A DNA stretch of 63,012 bases from assembly GCF_025465255.1 (NCBI RefSeq), contig NZ_JAODNI010000053.1, forward strand, positions 1-63,012, read 5' to 3'. The position numbers and the translations under genes were made by a program. This stretch comes from Pseudonocardia sp. GTDB lineage: Bacteria > Actinomycetota > Actinomycetes > Mycobacteriales > Pseudonocardiaceae. This document shows positions 7,596 to 15,866 of the stretch, piece by piece. Positions within the stretch are counted from its first letter, which is position 1; every line of letters begins with the position of its first letter. The notes under the pieces are model-generated. The model saw nothing but the letters and a program-made list of their open reading frames with translations. It did no database searches and had not been told where the DNA came from.

Positions 7596-8336
7596 GTGGC
7601 TACGAACGAGCGTCTGCGCGGCACACTGGCGTCAGCGCAGCTCAGGACGGCCGATCTCGCCGAGAAGATCGCGGTGGACCCCAAGACCGTCGAGCGGTGG
7701 ATCACCCAAGGACGCCTCCCGCACCGCGCGCACCGGGTCGCCGTCGCCCAGGCCCTCGGGGTCGATGAGGCGTACATCTGGCCGTCGGTGCTGGCCGAAA
7801 AGGTGACGCAGTCCGCGAGCGTGGCCGAGCTCCTGGAGCTCCACCCTTCCCGGGCCGCCGTGCCGCACGGGGTGTGGTCCCAGCTCATCGCAAGCGCCCG
7901 CGAGGCCCTGGACGTGCTGACCTACGCCGGGACGTTCCTGTTCGAGCAGCACAACATCGTGGACGTCCTGCGCGAGAAGTCAGCTGCCGGCGTGCGCTGC
8001 CGGTTCTTGCTCGGCGACGAGACGTCAGAGGCGGTTCGGCAGCGTGCCGTGGACGAGGGGACGACGGGTGGCCTGGAAGGCCGCATCCAGCTCCACCGCC
8101 GCTACCTGCGCGAGGTGGCCGGCCTGCCCGGCGTCGAGGTGCGCACGCACTCCACGACGCTCTACAACTCGCTCTTTCGGTTCGACCAGGACCTCATGGT
8201 CAACGGACACGCGTACGGGGCCCCAGCCGGCCACTCCCCGGTCCTGCACCTGCGCCGAGTGCCGGGCGGCCGGATGTGGGATCACTACATGCGCTCGTTC
8301 GACGAAGTGTGGAACGTCGGCACACCCGAGACGTGA
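7596..8336 (+). CDS. XRE-family regulator with DUF5919 domain
   Basis: A 246-aa putative element regulator. An N-terminal helix-turn-helix (about 15-60, LAEKIAVDPKTVERWITQGRLPHRAHR) is followed by a C-terminal DUF5919/phospholipase-D-like fold (about 95-245) with FLFEQHNIVDVLREK, LLGDETSEAVRQR and RTHSTTLYNSLFRF. No complete HKD catalytic motif is seen, so that half is more likely a ligand or dimerisation domain. It starts at GTG 7596 and diverges from the transfer operon across repeated ACGTCCC sites that it may bind. Confidence 0.85.
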   Translation: MATNERLRGTLASAQLRTADLAEKIAVDPKTVERWITQGRLPHRAHRVAVAQALGVDEAYIWPSVLAEKVTQSASVAELLELHPSRAAVPHGVWSQLIASAREALDVLTYAGTFLFEQHNIVDVLREKSAAGVRCRFLLGDETSEAVRQRAVDEGTTGGLEGRIQLHRRYLREVAGLPGVEVRTHSTTLYNSLFRFDQDLMVNGHAYGAPAGHSPVLHLRRVPGGRMWDHYMRSFDEVWNVGTPET

Positions 8337-8369
8337 CGCGCGCGCACGCGAGCCGTCATGCTGGAGGCC

Positions 8370-8843
8370 ATGAGCCGCACGGACTACTACCACGACCCGG
8401 ACGCCCCACCCGCCAACAGCCTGGTCCCGTCGACCACGGCCGCGATCCGCGACGACGCCGGCCGTCTGCTGCTCATCCACAAGATCGATAACGATTACTG
8501 GGCCCTGCCAGGCGGTGCGATGGAGATCGGCGAGTCGATCGCCGACGCAGCCGCGCGTGAGGTGGCGGAAGAAACCGGCCTGGCGGTCGAGCTGACGGGC
8601 GTGGTCGGGATCTACACCGATCCCGGGCACGTGATGGCCTACGACGACGGCGAGGTGCGCCAGGAGTTCTCAGTGTGCTTCCACGGGCGCGTGCTCAGCG
8701 GCGAGCCACGTGAGGATGGGTCGGAGACCAAGGAGGTCCGGTGGGTCGAGCCCTCCGACGTGGCCGGCCTGTCCATCCACCCATCCATGCGCCGCCGCAT
8801 CGAAGATGCGCTCACCGGCCGGGCCGAGCCTCAGATCGTGTAG
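8370..8843 (+). CDS. Nudix hydrolase, Pif-like
   Basis: A 157-aa Nudix hydrolase with a full Nudix box, GGAMEIGESIADAAAREVAEETGL in outline (Gx5Ex7REVxEExGL form, about 46-69). It lies 33 bp behind the regulator. The AICE pSAM2 carries a Nudix protein, Pif, that blocks redundant entry of the same element into a host that already has it. Shared family and context make that role the leading guess here. ATG 8370 was chosen over 8358. Confidence 0.85.
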   Translation: MSRTDYYHDPDAPPANSLVPSTTAAIRDDAGRLLLIHKIDNDYWALPGGAMEIGESIADAAAREVAEETGLAVELTGVVGIYTDPGHVMAYDDGEVRQEFSVCFHGRVLSGEPREDGSETKEVRWVEPSDVAGLSIHPSMRRRIEDALTGRAEPQIV

Positions 8844-9394
8844 GCGTCCTGCATCCGCTGCCGGGTGCGGTCTATGGCAGCCCGGACGGCCGGCTCCGCA
8901 CGGAGCATCGAGCGCCCGACGATGGAGTCCGGGTCGTAGCGGCTGAGGATCTCCGAGAGCCGCTGATCGTACGCCAGCTCCTCGCCGCGCGGACCGGTCG
9001 TCATGTCTGCCATCCAGAGCGCATCGGCCACCGCGGACTCCTCACGCGGCCAGACCTCCAGATCCGCCAGATGCCCCCTCTCCGCCGCTTCGCAGGTGGC
9101 CGCCGAGTGATGAGCCACAAGCGCCACGAGCCGATCGGGGTAGCCCTCTGCCGCGAGGTAGCGGGCCCCGTCGATCTGGTGAGCGCCGGTGTCCCGCAGC
9201 GCGGGCGAGTACCCGAGGTCATGCCACCACGCGGCCACGACGAGGAGCTGCCGATCGTCCTCTCTGGGGATGGCCGGCGTCAGTCCATCCGCACGAGCGG
9301 CCACCGCCTGCACATGTGCCCAGCGATTCGCCAGGGGCTCCAGCAGCTCCCGGGCCAGCTCCTCAGCGTCGACGACCGACGGCATCCCTCGCAC
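8831..9394 (-). CDS. HD-domain phosphohydrolase-like protein
   Basis: A 187-aa HD-superfamily protein: metal-binding His in NRWAHVQAVA, the HD pair in AAWWHDLGYS, and a further His pair in LVAHHSAA. It may cleave a nucleotide or cyclic nucleotide; the substrate is unknown. It converges on the Nudix gene with a 13-bp overlap. The start is probably GTG 9394, preceded 6 bp upstream by a perfect TACACT -10 hexamer (9406-9401) and no Shine-Dalgarno, suggesting a leaderless mRNA; ATG 9385 is the alternative. Confidence 0.75.
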   Translation of the reverse strand: MRGMPSVVDAEELARELLEPLANRWAHVQAVAARADGLTPAIPREDDRQLLVVAAWWHDLGYSPALRDTGAHQIDGARYLAAEGYPDRLVALVAHHSAATCEAAERGHLADLEVWPREESAVADALWMADMTTGPRGEELAYDQRLSEILSRYDPDSIVGRSMLRAEPAVRAAIDRTRQRMQDAYTI

Positions 9395-9467
9395 CGTCTG
9401 AGTGTAGGAGCGGCCCGTCACCGGCCGCCCACCTCCAGCGTGTTCATACTTTCCTTTCCTGATCAAG

Positions 9468-9556
9468 GCGGCGCCTGACGGCGCCGCGCAGCACCCTGTC
9501 CAATGCAGCCGCAAGCGCTCGCGCGGGGCGTGCGGCCTCCGGCCGGTCCCCGCGCG
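9468..9556. other. Two strong hairpins before the cargo genes
   Basis: GCGGCGCC (9468-9475) pairs with GGCGCCGC (9480-9487) around TGAC. Further right CGCGCGGGG (9520-9528) pairs with CCCCGCGCG (9548-9556), enclosing a smaller GGCC/GGCC hairpin. They separate the HD gene from the AT-richer cargo and could terminate transcription or act in replication. Neither has a clear T-run. Confidence 0.4.
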
Positions 9557-9656
9557 GCGCGCGGCTGCCTTTCGCCGCTGGCCAACGCGTTACGGTCCGT
9601 CGCTGTCGGTGTCAGGCTGTACCGTCAACTCAGCTTCATACCAAGGAGGCGGGAAA

Positions 9657-10694
9657 TTGACACGGGTGCGTCGAACTCACCGAGCTGAGCGGGCAGGCGT
9701 GAACATGGTACGCGCGCTCCTGGAAGATTCAGGTCATATCGTTCAAGAAATTGATGGTGGCAACGATCACGGAGAGGATCTTTACGTCCGATTTGTCGAA
9801 GACTGCCGGGTAACTAGCTTCGTAATTGCAGTGCAAGTAAAGTCTGGCACAACCTACCGGCGCAGTATCGGCTACGCAGTCCCTGTAGGAAGTCACGGCA
9901 ACGTTTGGCGCTCATCCAACATGCCAATCGTCGGAATCGTCTACGATCCCGAGATGAAGATGCTCTACTGGGCCAACATGACCGAGTATTTGCGCGAAAA
10001 CGCGAGCGCACGGTCGGTTCCAGTCGGCGAGTCCGACACCTTGACTTCGCGCACGGTCGGCCACTTCGTTGAAACAATGTCTGCCTATATCCGGGGCACA
10101 AACCTCCAGCTCCGTCCTGAACGGGGCCAGAGCCTCCGCGCTGCCGTGAATGCACGCCTAGCAGGCACGTCGCGGCCAGATCAGCAGATCGGTGGCAACC
10201 CCAATGCCTTCTTCTTTCAGATTGACGAATGGCTCGAACGCAATGACCGAACGTTCAAGCAATTTCTTACGCGTGCACTCTTCGCCGTGCTGCTCGCCCT
10301 CGGCGTCTTGATAGTTTTCAGTACTCACAAATTTGCTGTCCAGTATCAGATCGCGGCCTGGAATGGCTGGCTGTTCACTATGTCGGTCACTTGTGCTGCC
10401 TCCGTATTGGCAGTTGCGGCCTATCATGAGAAACGGGCTGGTCGTCGCGGACACGTGCTTAGCCTCCTGGCGTTTGGGCCACTAGCGGCTTACGGTGGCC
10501 TCGCGGCAGTTTCGGCGCCAGTATGGATTGGAATTGTCGCCGCATCGATTGGCTCAGCGATGGCGGGAAATGGGATGCTTCTCATTTGTGGCTTCTATGT
10601 GGCCCGGGAATCGGACCGCAAGCGTCGGGTTAGAGCAGCGTATGGTGACGAGCCAGAGTTGGGAACGGCTGACGCTCTCACCGGCGATCACTAA
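9657..10694 (+). CDS. DUF4365 nuclease-like protein with C-terminal membrane domain
   Basis: A 345-aa cargo protein. Residues about 8-150 look like DUF4365, a PD-(D/E)XK-type nuclease-like fold: E11, D41 in GNDHGEDLYV and QVKSG (Q60-x-K62). About four hydrophobic segments follow from about 220 to 330. TTG 9657 was chosen because AGGAGG stands 7 bp before it; GTG 9666 is possible. The gene is AT-richer than the element core, pointing to a different origin. A membrane-anchored nuclease would fit a defence or exclusion role, but that is inference. Confidence 0.75.
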   Translation: MTRVRRTHRAERAGVNMVRALLEDSGHIVQEIDGGNDHGEDLYVRFVEDCRVTSFVIAVQVKSGTTYRRSIGYAVPVGSHGNVWRSSNMPIVGIVYDPEMKMLYWANMTEYLRENASARSVPVGESDTLTSRTVGHFVETMSAYIRGTNLQLRPERGQSLRAAVNARLAGTSRPDQQIGGNPNAFFFQIDEWLERNDRTFKQFLTRALFAVLLALGVLIVFSTHKFAVQYQIAAWNGWLFTMSVTCAASVLAVAAYHEKRAGRRGHVLSLLAFGPLAAYGGLAAVSAPVWIGIVAASIGSAMAGNGMLLICGFYVARESDRKRRVRAAYGDEPELGTADALTGDH

Positions 10695-11192
10695 GGCGCG
10701 GTCAAGAATGAGGCAAGTGAGCCCTCGCCGGGCGGGCAGGCCTCGGAGATGGCGGGTCCTTCGGGTGGCTCACGTCAGCGTGGTGGCTGCGGGTGCGCGT
10801 CATCTCCTCGACCTCCCGAAGGGCTACCACACGGCCACCCCGGGCGCACACTTGGCAGGATCAGCCGTGCGGATGGCATCGAAGGGTGCGCCCGGGGCGC
10901 CGCGCGGTCGGGCGTTGCCAGGTCGAGGAGATGACGCTCCGGTCCCGCCGTGGTCAAGATCAAGACGGCCAGCGAGGCAGCAGGAAGGCATCACGGCGCC
11001 CGGCACTCCCCGGTACGGGTCAGCACCAAGCGTCACGATGACCAGGCCGAACGGCACCGCGCAGCGCGTCGAGGCACGCCGGAACCGCATTCACACCGAA
11101 GACGTCACCTCCGCATCACCTCCTGAAAGGCCGCCGCCGAAACGGCACTAGATGGCCCATCGCAACGGCGGCGCGTAGGGTGTGCCGATACT
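10695..11192. other. Non-coding gap with nested inverted repeats
   Basis: 498 bp without a supportable gene. An 18-bp perfect inverted repeat (10797-10814 with 10920-10937) encloses a 12-bp perfect one (CCCCGGGCGCAC 10838-10849 with GTGCGCCCGGGG 10886-10897). As single-stranded DNA or RNA, the roughly 140 nt would fold into one long interrupted hairpin. Candidates are a single-strand origin for rolling-circle replication, a transfer locus (clt) or a structured RNA. Confidence 0.5.
10721..10838 (+). repeat. Cargo repeat, copy A
   Basis: Two blocks recur at 13216-13295: a 24-bp block (10721-10744) identical to 13216-13239, and a 30-bp block (10809-10838) matching 13266-13295 with two mismatches. 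The blocks lie further apart here than in copy B (64 versus 26 bp between them). The copies bracket the membrane Nudix gene. Confidence 0.75.
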
Positions 11193-12890
11193 TCACGTGC
11201 CCATCAGCGACTGCAAAGTTACGCATGGTGGGAGGATCGACGGGCTTGCCGCCGCTGGCACGTCTAGTGCGTCGACCAGGTCACGCAATTCCATACGGCG
11301 TTCATTACTGTTGGCGGTTCCGAGTTCGAGCCGTGCAACAAGAAGTAGTAATAGCCCTCCTGCGGCGTGCGGGAGTATTACAGGTGAGGCTTTTAGCCAT
11401 CCGACGAATTCTCGCATGGCGACTGCCGAACTAAGCGCCATTCGTAGGTCGATAACCATCGCGTCCGTACCGAGTTCCCAGGTTCCCTCGATGTCATCTG
11501 TGGAACCGGATATGACGCGGAATTCTGTGGCAGGCCCCTCGATTCTAGCTGTGACGGTCAGGACGTAGGTGCGCATGTCTCGCGGGCTCATTACCTCGAT
11601 CAGCCCAAGTGCACCCAGTTTTCGCTCCGGCCGTCCGAGGTCGATACCAAGTTCTTCGCGTGCTTCTCGTATTACGGTACGCATGGGATCAGGAAGACCA
11701 TCGGCGTCGAGGTCTGCCTCGATGCCGTCGCGGGCAACGACTTCGCATGCCCCACTGGCGGCGCCGGCGAACTGCCCACCGTGCGTGATGGTCGATGCTC
11801 GGCGCACCAAGATCACTCGGTCGGCATCGTCGAGGAGTAGCAGGTTCACTGACAGAAGACGTGACTGGTATGCGTGCTCGGGTCGATTAGCGAGCGGGCT
11901 CGCTTCGTTCCACTGGGTCAGACGAAAGGCGAAGTAAGATGTCTCGGAGAGGCATAGGTGTAGTTGCTGTCGCCCGGAGTGAGGATCCATCTCAACCCTA
12001 TAGCCCGACTTTCCATGGAGACGACTCATAATGCCGTCAAAATCGTTGCCTGAAGGTGTTTCCACTTCTTCTGGACGCAGGATCTTCACTGCTTCAGCAC
12101 CCTCCGGTAGAGTGCGATGAGCGATGCTTTCGGCAGATGTCACGACGCGATACGGCGCATACGAGACCTTCACTGCCGCGAAACAGGGCGATTTTCTATA
12201 GATGCCGAGGTTGGGCCACGCCGCCAGTCTTACCCACTGTTCGAGACCGTCAGATGCGGTTGCTAGACCTACAGTCCTGTCGCGAAGTCGTCGGCTCTCC
12301 TCGGATGGAGTGGTCCCTTGCAATCGGGCGTAGCTGTCGATGAGGCTTGCCATCACACGGGAGCACTCGTATTCTTCGGCAACGATCGGAGCGGCCGCTG
12401 TTCGCAGCATCCAGCGTCGCCTAACAGCTGCGCCGTATTCGCGGTAAGAATCAGCGAGAGCATGGAGTCGATTCTGGTGTGTCGCCGATGACTCACCTCC
12501 CAGGTGATAGGTGAACGGAACCCGAACGGTGTCTTGGTAGGTTTCGATGCGTTCTTCTTCGATGGCACCGATTAGGCCGGTCAACCAGTTCATTTCTTGA
12601 ACGGTGCTTGTTTTGCCTTGGATGATCCGCTGGTCCAAGAGGCGGTACGTCGCCCGCGAGAATTCACCACGGCTGAGCGTGGGCCGGGCGCGACGAAGTT
12701 CTTTACCGATTCGGTGCCAGCGGAGCTGCCCCAGGTAGAAACGTTGCCAAGTAACCGTACCCACGCCAAGTGCGATGATGATAGCGACAAGGCCGAGAAC
12801 GGCGGCGATGATGTTGGACAGTCCCACGACGAAGTCGAACACGGCATCATCCTGCCAGCGCGGTGTGGGCTCTTGCTGATCAGCGTCCAA
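11193..12890 (-). CDS. Membrane-anchored Nudix protein, cargo
   Basis: A 565-aa protein not matched to a known architecture. A membrane helix (about 20-48) leads into a long helical region (about 55-210), an uncharacterised middle part, then a Nudix domain (about 330-480) with a split Nudix box ending REAREELGIDL. A second hydrophobic segment lies near 505-530 (LPHAAGGLLLLLVARLEL). The start is uncertain: TTG 12890 gives the full frame, GTG 12842 has an AGGA site 7 bp upstream. Codon use is AT-richer than the element core. Substrate and role unknown. Confidence 0.7.
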   Translation of the reverse strand: MDADQQEPTPRWQDDAVFDFVVGLSNIIAAVLGLVAIIIALGVGTVTWQRFYLGQLRWHRIGKELRRARPTLSRGEFSRATYRLLDQRIIQGKTSTVQEMNWLTGLIGAIEEERIETYQDTVRVPFTYHLGGESSATHQNRLHALADSYREYGAAVRRRWMLRTAAAPIVAEEYECSRVMASLIDSYARLQGTTPSEESRRLRDRTVGLATASDGLEQWVRLAAWPNLGIYRKSPCFAAVKVSYAPYRVVTSAESIAHRTLPEGAEAVKILRPEEVETPSGNDFDGIMSRLHGKSGYRVEMDPHSGRQQLHLCLSETSYFAFRLTQWNEASPLANRPEHAYQSRLLSVNLLLLDDADRVILVRRASTITHGGQFAGAASGACEVVARDGIEADLDADGLPDPMRTVIREAREELGIDLGRPERKLGALGLIEVMSPRDMRTYVLTVTARIEGPATEFRVISGSTDDIEGTWELGTDAMVIDLRMALSSAVAMREFVGWLKASPVILPHAAGGLLLLLVARLELGTANSNERRMELRDLVDALDVPAAASPSILPPCVTLQSLMGT

Positions 12891-13516
12891 GTCGCGCAGA
12901 TTCAGCGCGCGGCCAAGGCCTCCCGGCCATCCCCTGTACGGGGGCGGGGTGCGCTGCCGTCGCCGGGCGATCAGAGTTCTGGGCGGTTAGATCCTCACGA
13001 TGACCTGGGACGTCGACGGGTGTGTCACCTGGGAGCGAGGTACGGCGGGGTTCCCAGTCGGATCATGGTCGCTGCTCCGAGCGACTAACGGACTGGTGAC
13101 AACGAGGCGCGGGGGGAATTGACCGAGCCGGACTACGACGGATGCCCCACCAGCGCGGACGCTGCAATTGCCCGGCACAAAGGCCCGAGGCGAGTGCCTG
13201 GCAGTCAAAGAGCATGCCCTCGCCGGGCGGGCAGGCCTCCAGGATGGGGGGCGTACCAACCCCGACGACCTCCCGGAGGGCTACCACGCGGCCACTCGCG
13301 GGCAGAGCCCCGGGAGGTCGGCGGCGGCGTGCGTCGAGGGCTGCCCACTAGCGTGCGATACGCGGGTGCCCCCCGGGGTCAACCACGGTCACTCAGGACG
13401 TCGCCGATCCGCAGGTCACGGCCTCAACCGCGCCGACGGATAGTGTTCCCAAGCCGTTGCCCTGTCCAACGACCGGCATTCGTAACGCGGGCGTCGGTCT
13501 CGGCGAAGATCACTAC
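12891..13516. other. Non-coding gap with cargo repeat copy B
   Basis: About 625 bp with no convincing gene; short frames exist on both strands but none has a start signal or recognisable protein. It holds repeat copy B (13216-13295) and an 11-bp hairpin stem, CGACCTCCCGG (13266-13276) with CCGGGAGGTCG (13310-13320), around a 33-nt loop. Confidence 0.5.
13216..13295 (+). repeat. Cargo repeat, copy B
   Basis: Second copy of the two-block repeat at 10721-10838. The 24-bp block (13216-13239) is identical and the 30-bp block (13266-13295) differs at two positions. In both copies the second block forms the left arm of a hairpin although the right arms differ, so the fold seems kept while the sequence drifts. 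Confidence 0.75.
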
Positions 13517-13993
13517 ATGTCGCTGGAGGTCAAGGGTGTCAACGGCACCATCACATTTGACGGTGCCTTCGTCAGTATTGTCCGTTCTGGCTTTCTGGCC
13601 CGGGCGACGATCGGGAAGGGGGAGAAGCGCATCCCGGTTGGCCACATCTCGTCGGTCCAGTTCAAGCCGGCCGGCCTGGTGCGAGGCTTCATCCAATTCT
13701 CACTGGCGGGTGGGGTCGAGAGGCGATCACAGTTCGGCCGACAGTCCACCGATGCTGCCAAGGATGAGAACTCCGTACTATTCACAACCAAGCAGCAACC
13801 ACAATTTGAAGCGCTCCGGCAGCACGTGGAACGAGCGATGGTGTCGGGCCCACCACCTGGGCCACCACCGCAGAGCCAGCGGGACGATGTTGCGTCGCAG
13901 CTCCAGCGTCTCGCCGAGCTGCATCGCTCCGGAGCGCTGACTGCCAATGAGTTCACCTCGGCCAAGCAAGCGCTGCTGCGCGGCGGCAGGTAG
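13517..13993 (+). CDS. DUF4429 (PH-like) protein with C-terminal SHOCT motif
   Basis: A 158-aa protein. Residues 1-105 resemble the DUF4429 PH-like beta domain (MSLEVKGVNGTITFDG... IPVGHISSVQFKPAG). A Pro-rich linker (PPPGPPPQSQ) leads to a SHOCT helix pair at the end (LQRLAELHRSGALTANEFTSAKQALL). SHOCT motifs are thought to mediate oligomerisation or tethering. ATG 13517 was chosen because the domain begins there. It is the last gene before attR and hence cargo at the element edge. Confidence 0.8.
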   Translation: MSLEVKGVNGTITFDGAFVSIVRSGFLARATIGKGEKRIPVGHISSVQFKPAGLVRGFIQFSLAGGVERRSQFGRQSTDAAKDENSVLFTTKQQPQFEALRQHVERAMVSGPPPGPPPQSQRDDVASQLQRLAELHRSGALTANEFTSAKQALLRGGR

Positions 13994-14143
13994 CAACCCC
14001 CACGCCGGGCAACGAGCCGGCGGAGCAAACCCGGAGCGAACGGCCTGCGAGCGCCCGTCACGTCCCGAGACGCGCCAGCAGGAACTCCCAGCTCAGGTGG
14101 TACGCAACGGCACGGGATGGCAGCCGCCGGGCGCTCGCATCCG

Positions 14144-14188
14144 CCTTGACACGGAAGAGGTCACAAGTTCAATCCTTGTATCGCCCAC
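14144..14188 (+). repeat. attR: 45-bp copy of tRNA-Val 3' half
   Basis: Identical to 80-124. It is not a tRNA: the 5' half is missing and unrelated sequence (GCATCCG) precedes it. It marks the right end of the intact AICE and the left end of the decayed element behind it. Confidence 0.95.
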
Positions 14189-14194
14189 AAGGTC

Positions 14195-14227
14195 AGGCCC
14201 CGTCCGCAGCCGCGGACGGGGCCTTTT
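14195..14227 (+). terminator. Rho-independent terminator after attR
   Basis: A perfect 13-bp stem, AGGCCCCGTCCGC (14195-14207) with GCGGACGGGGCCT (14212-14224), a 4-nt loop and TTTT. It would end tRNA-Val transcripts if the first element excised and this copy moved behind the tRNA. Confidence 0.8.
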
Positions 14228-14249
14228 CGATCTTCAGGGTGACTACCTA

Positions 14250-15400
14250 CTACGCCCCCGCGGTCGGGAAGATGAGATCCATGGCCGTCGTCCCGTCCTC
14301 CAGGACCGGCCGTAGCTGATGGCGATAGATCTGCTCGGTGACCGACGTTCCGCTGTGACCCACGAGACGGGCGATCGGCTCGATCGGCACCCGGCGTCGG
14401 ACAGCAGGGACACGAAGCTGTGACGTAGCTCCCGAGGCGTCCACTCCCCCGCCATCAGGCCGGCGGACCGCGCGATCCGGCGGAAGCCCCGCCGAACGTT
14501 CGCCGCATCGAGTTCCGTTCCGACCTCCGAGGCGAACACGAGATCGCGATCACACCACCCCGTGCCGACGAGTGCGCGCACCGCCGCTTGCCGGATCCGA
14601 TGCGAGACCAACGCGGTCACAGCCCGCGCCGGCAACGCGAGAGTTCGGCGGGATCTCCGCGCTTGGTGTCTCCCCGACGCGCACCGACCTCCACACCATG
14701 ATGTGCGGCGGGATCGGGGGCGACTCGCTCCCACGCAGCTCCACATGCGACCACGTGAGCGCCCGCAGTTCCTCGGTGCGGGCGCCGAGCAGCAGCGAGA
14801 CCACGATGTAGGTGCCGAACGATGACGCGTCCGCCTCGGCGGCTGCCAGTAGTTTCTCCGCGTCGGCGAGCGTGAGCGCCTTGGACGCCCGGCCTGTCCC
14901 TTCGGCGCATCACAGAGCAGGACGACGTTCCGCTTCACCTTGTCGCGCGCCTGCGCCCGCGACACCGCCCGGCGCAGGATCGACCGGATGGAGAGGACAG
15001 TGCTCGTACTCAGGACGGCCGCCTTGTCCGCGAGCCACCGGTCGACGTCCTCGGCCGAGAGATCGCGCAGCTTCCGGGAGCCGAGGGCCGGGATGACGTG
15101 AGATTCGGCGAGGAAGGTGTTCTTGGCGAGAGTCCCCTGCGCCTTGCCGTTCAGGCCGAACTGCAATCAATCCCGGACCGCCTGCTCCACCGTGTACGAG
15201 CCCGACGCGACGACGAGCCCGTCGTCGTAGTCGCGGATCAGCTCCGTGAGCTTGCTCTTCGCCTCGGTCTTGATGCGCCCACTCCCCTTCCGGACGACCC
15301 GCTTACCTGCCGGCGTGTATCCGACCGTGACCGTCGCGATCCAGCGTTGCCGCGACTCGTCCAGTGCAGTCCGCCGTCTCCGCGGCTACGCCGGCTGGCA
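14250..15400 (-). pseudogene. Broken tyrosine integrase
   Basis: Integrase sequence is spread over at least three frames. The N-terminal part (about 15400-15170: KRVVRKGSGRIKTEAKSKL) ends at a TGA where a TGG tryptophan is expected (EQAVRD-stop-LQFGLNGKAQ). The middle part reads in the 15166 frame with a shift around 14900, and the catalytic end is split between TPRELRHSFVSLLSDAG and the frame with EPIARLVGHSG...IYRHQL ending at 14250. The catalytic H-x-x-R, GH and Tyr are still legible, but no single frame encodes them. Confidence 0.85.
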
Positions 15401-15616
15401 ATAGTCGTTCTCCTTCGCTTCGGTGATGAGCAGGTCGATGTACGCGGCGATCGCGCCGGCGGGGATGAGTCGGGCGCGGCCCTCGGTGACGGATCGGAGA
15501 CGGCCGGATCGGATCAACTCGTCGATCACCGAACGGCTCAGCGAGAGCACGACCATGGCCTCGGAGACGCGATAGAGCTGTCGAGACAGCAGGGTCGTAG
15601 CGGTGAACTCGGCCAT
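15386..15616 (-). CDS. Excisionase-family DNA-binding protein
   Basis: An intact 76-aa HTH_17-type protein (LYRVSEAMVVLSLSRSVIDE...SVTEGRARLIPAGAIAAYI) upstream of the broken integrase, as in the intact element. It starts at ATG 15616. It may still bind its old att site; it could also cross-talk with the first element, since both used the same tRNA site (speculative). Confidence 0.75.
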   Translation of the reverse strand: MAEFTATTLLSRQLYRVSEAMVVLSLSRSVIDELIRSGRLRSVTEGRARLIPAGAIAAYIDLLITEAKENDYCQPA

Positions 15617-15849
15617 GGCTCAGACCGCCGGCGGTGCGCACCAGCTCGCCGCGGGAACTCCGTACCGGCCCCTGCTCGTCGACGGTTTCGGCGTCGATCA
15701 CCTCGCCGTCGACCACGAACGGCTCACCCTCGGCGCCGTCGTCGTACGGCTGCCCGGCAGTCTTGGGGGGCGGTGCCCGGCCGGGGGCGGCGGCCGTGCT
15801 CGCCGTCGAGGCCGGTCCGGAATCGGGTGTCGTCGGACTCAGTGGTCAT
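15617..15849 (-). pseudogene. Small broken element gene
   Basis: From ATG 15849 a frame reads MTTESDDTRFRTGL... and stops after about 40 codons. Shifting frame at the C-run near 15766-15771 gives a longer reading, TAGQPYDDGAEGEPFVVDGE and onward, into the xis gene. This looks like an accessory gene upstream of xis with one frameshift. Family not recognised. Confidence 0.4.
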
Positions 15850-15866
15850 GTCTCGATTTCCCTCGA

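Larger units (their letters stand above)
80..14188. mobile_element. AICE integrated in tRNA-Val(GAC)
   Basis: A roughly 14.1-kb element bounded by the 45-bp att repeats. It has the hallmark set of an actinomycete integrative and conjugative element of the pSAM2 type: tyrosine integrase, small excisionase, RepSA-like rolling-circle initiator and a single FtsK/SpoIIIE-type DNA translocase, in one overlapping leftward gene string. A rightward regulator and Nudix gene and AT-richer cargo follow. None of the core genes shows a frameshift, so it may still excise and transfer (inference). Confidence 0.93.

Noticed and set aside
7596..8336. Active phospholipase D in the DUF5919 half of the regulator
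   Set aside because: No pair of HxKxxxxD motifs can be seen.
9657..9670. A fourth att-like site, TTGACACGG at the start of the DUF4365 gene
   Set aside because: Only nine bases match the tRNA-Val core and the following sequence diverges at once; chance similarity.
14144..14188. A second tRNA-Val gene at attR, and a third at 18810
   Set aside because: Both lack the 5' half of the tRNA; they are attachment-site copies.
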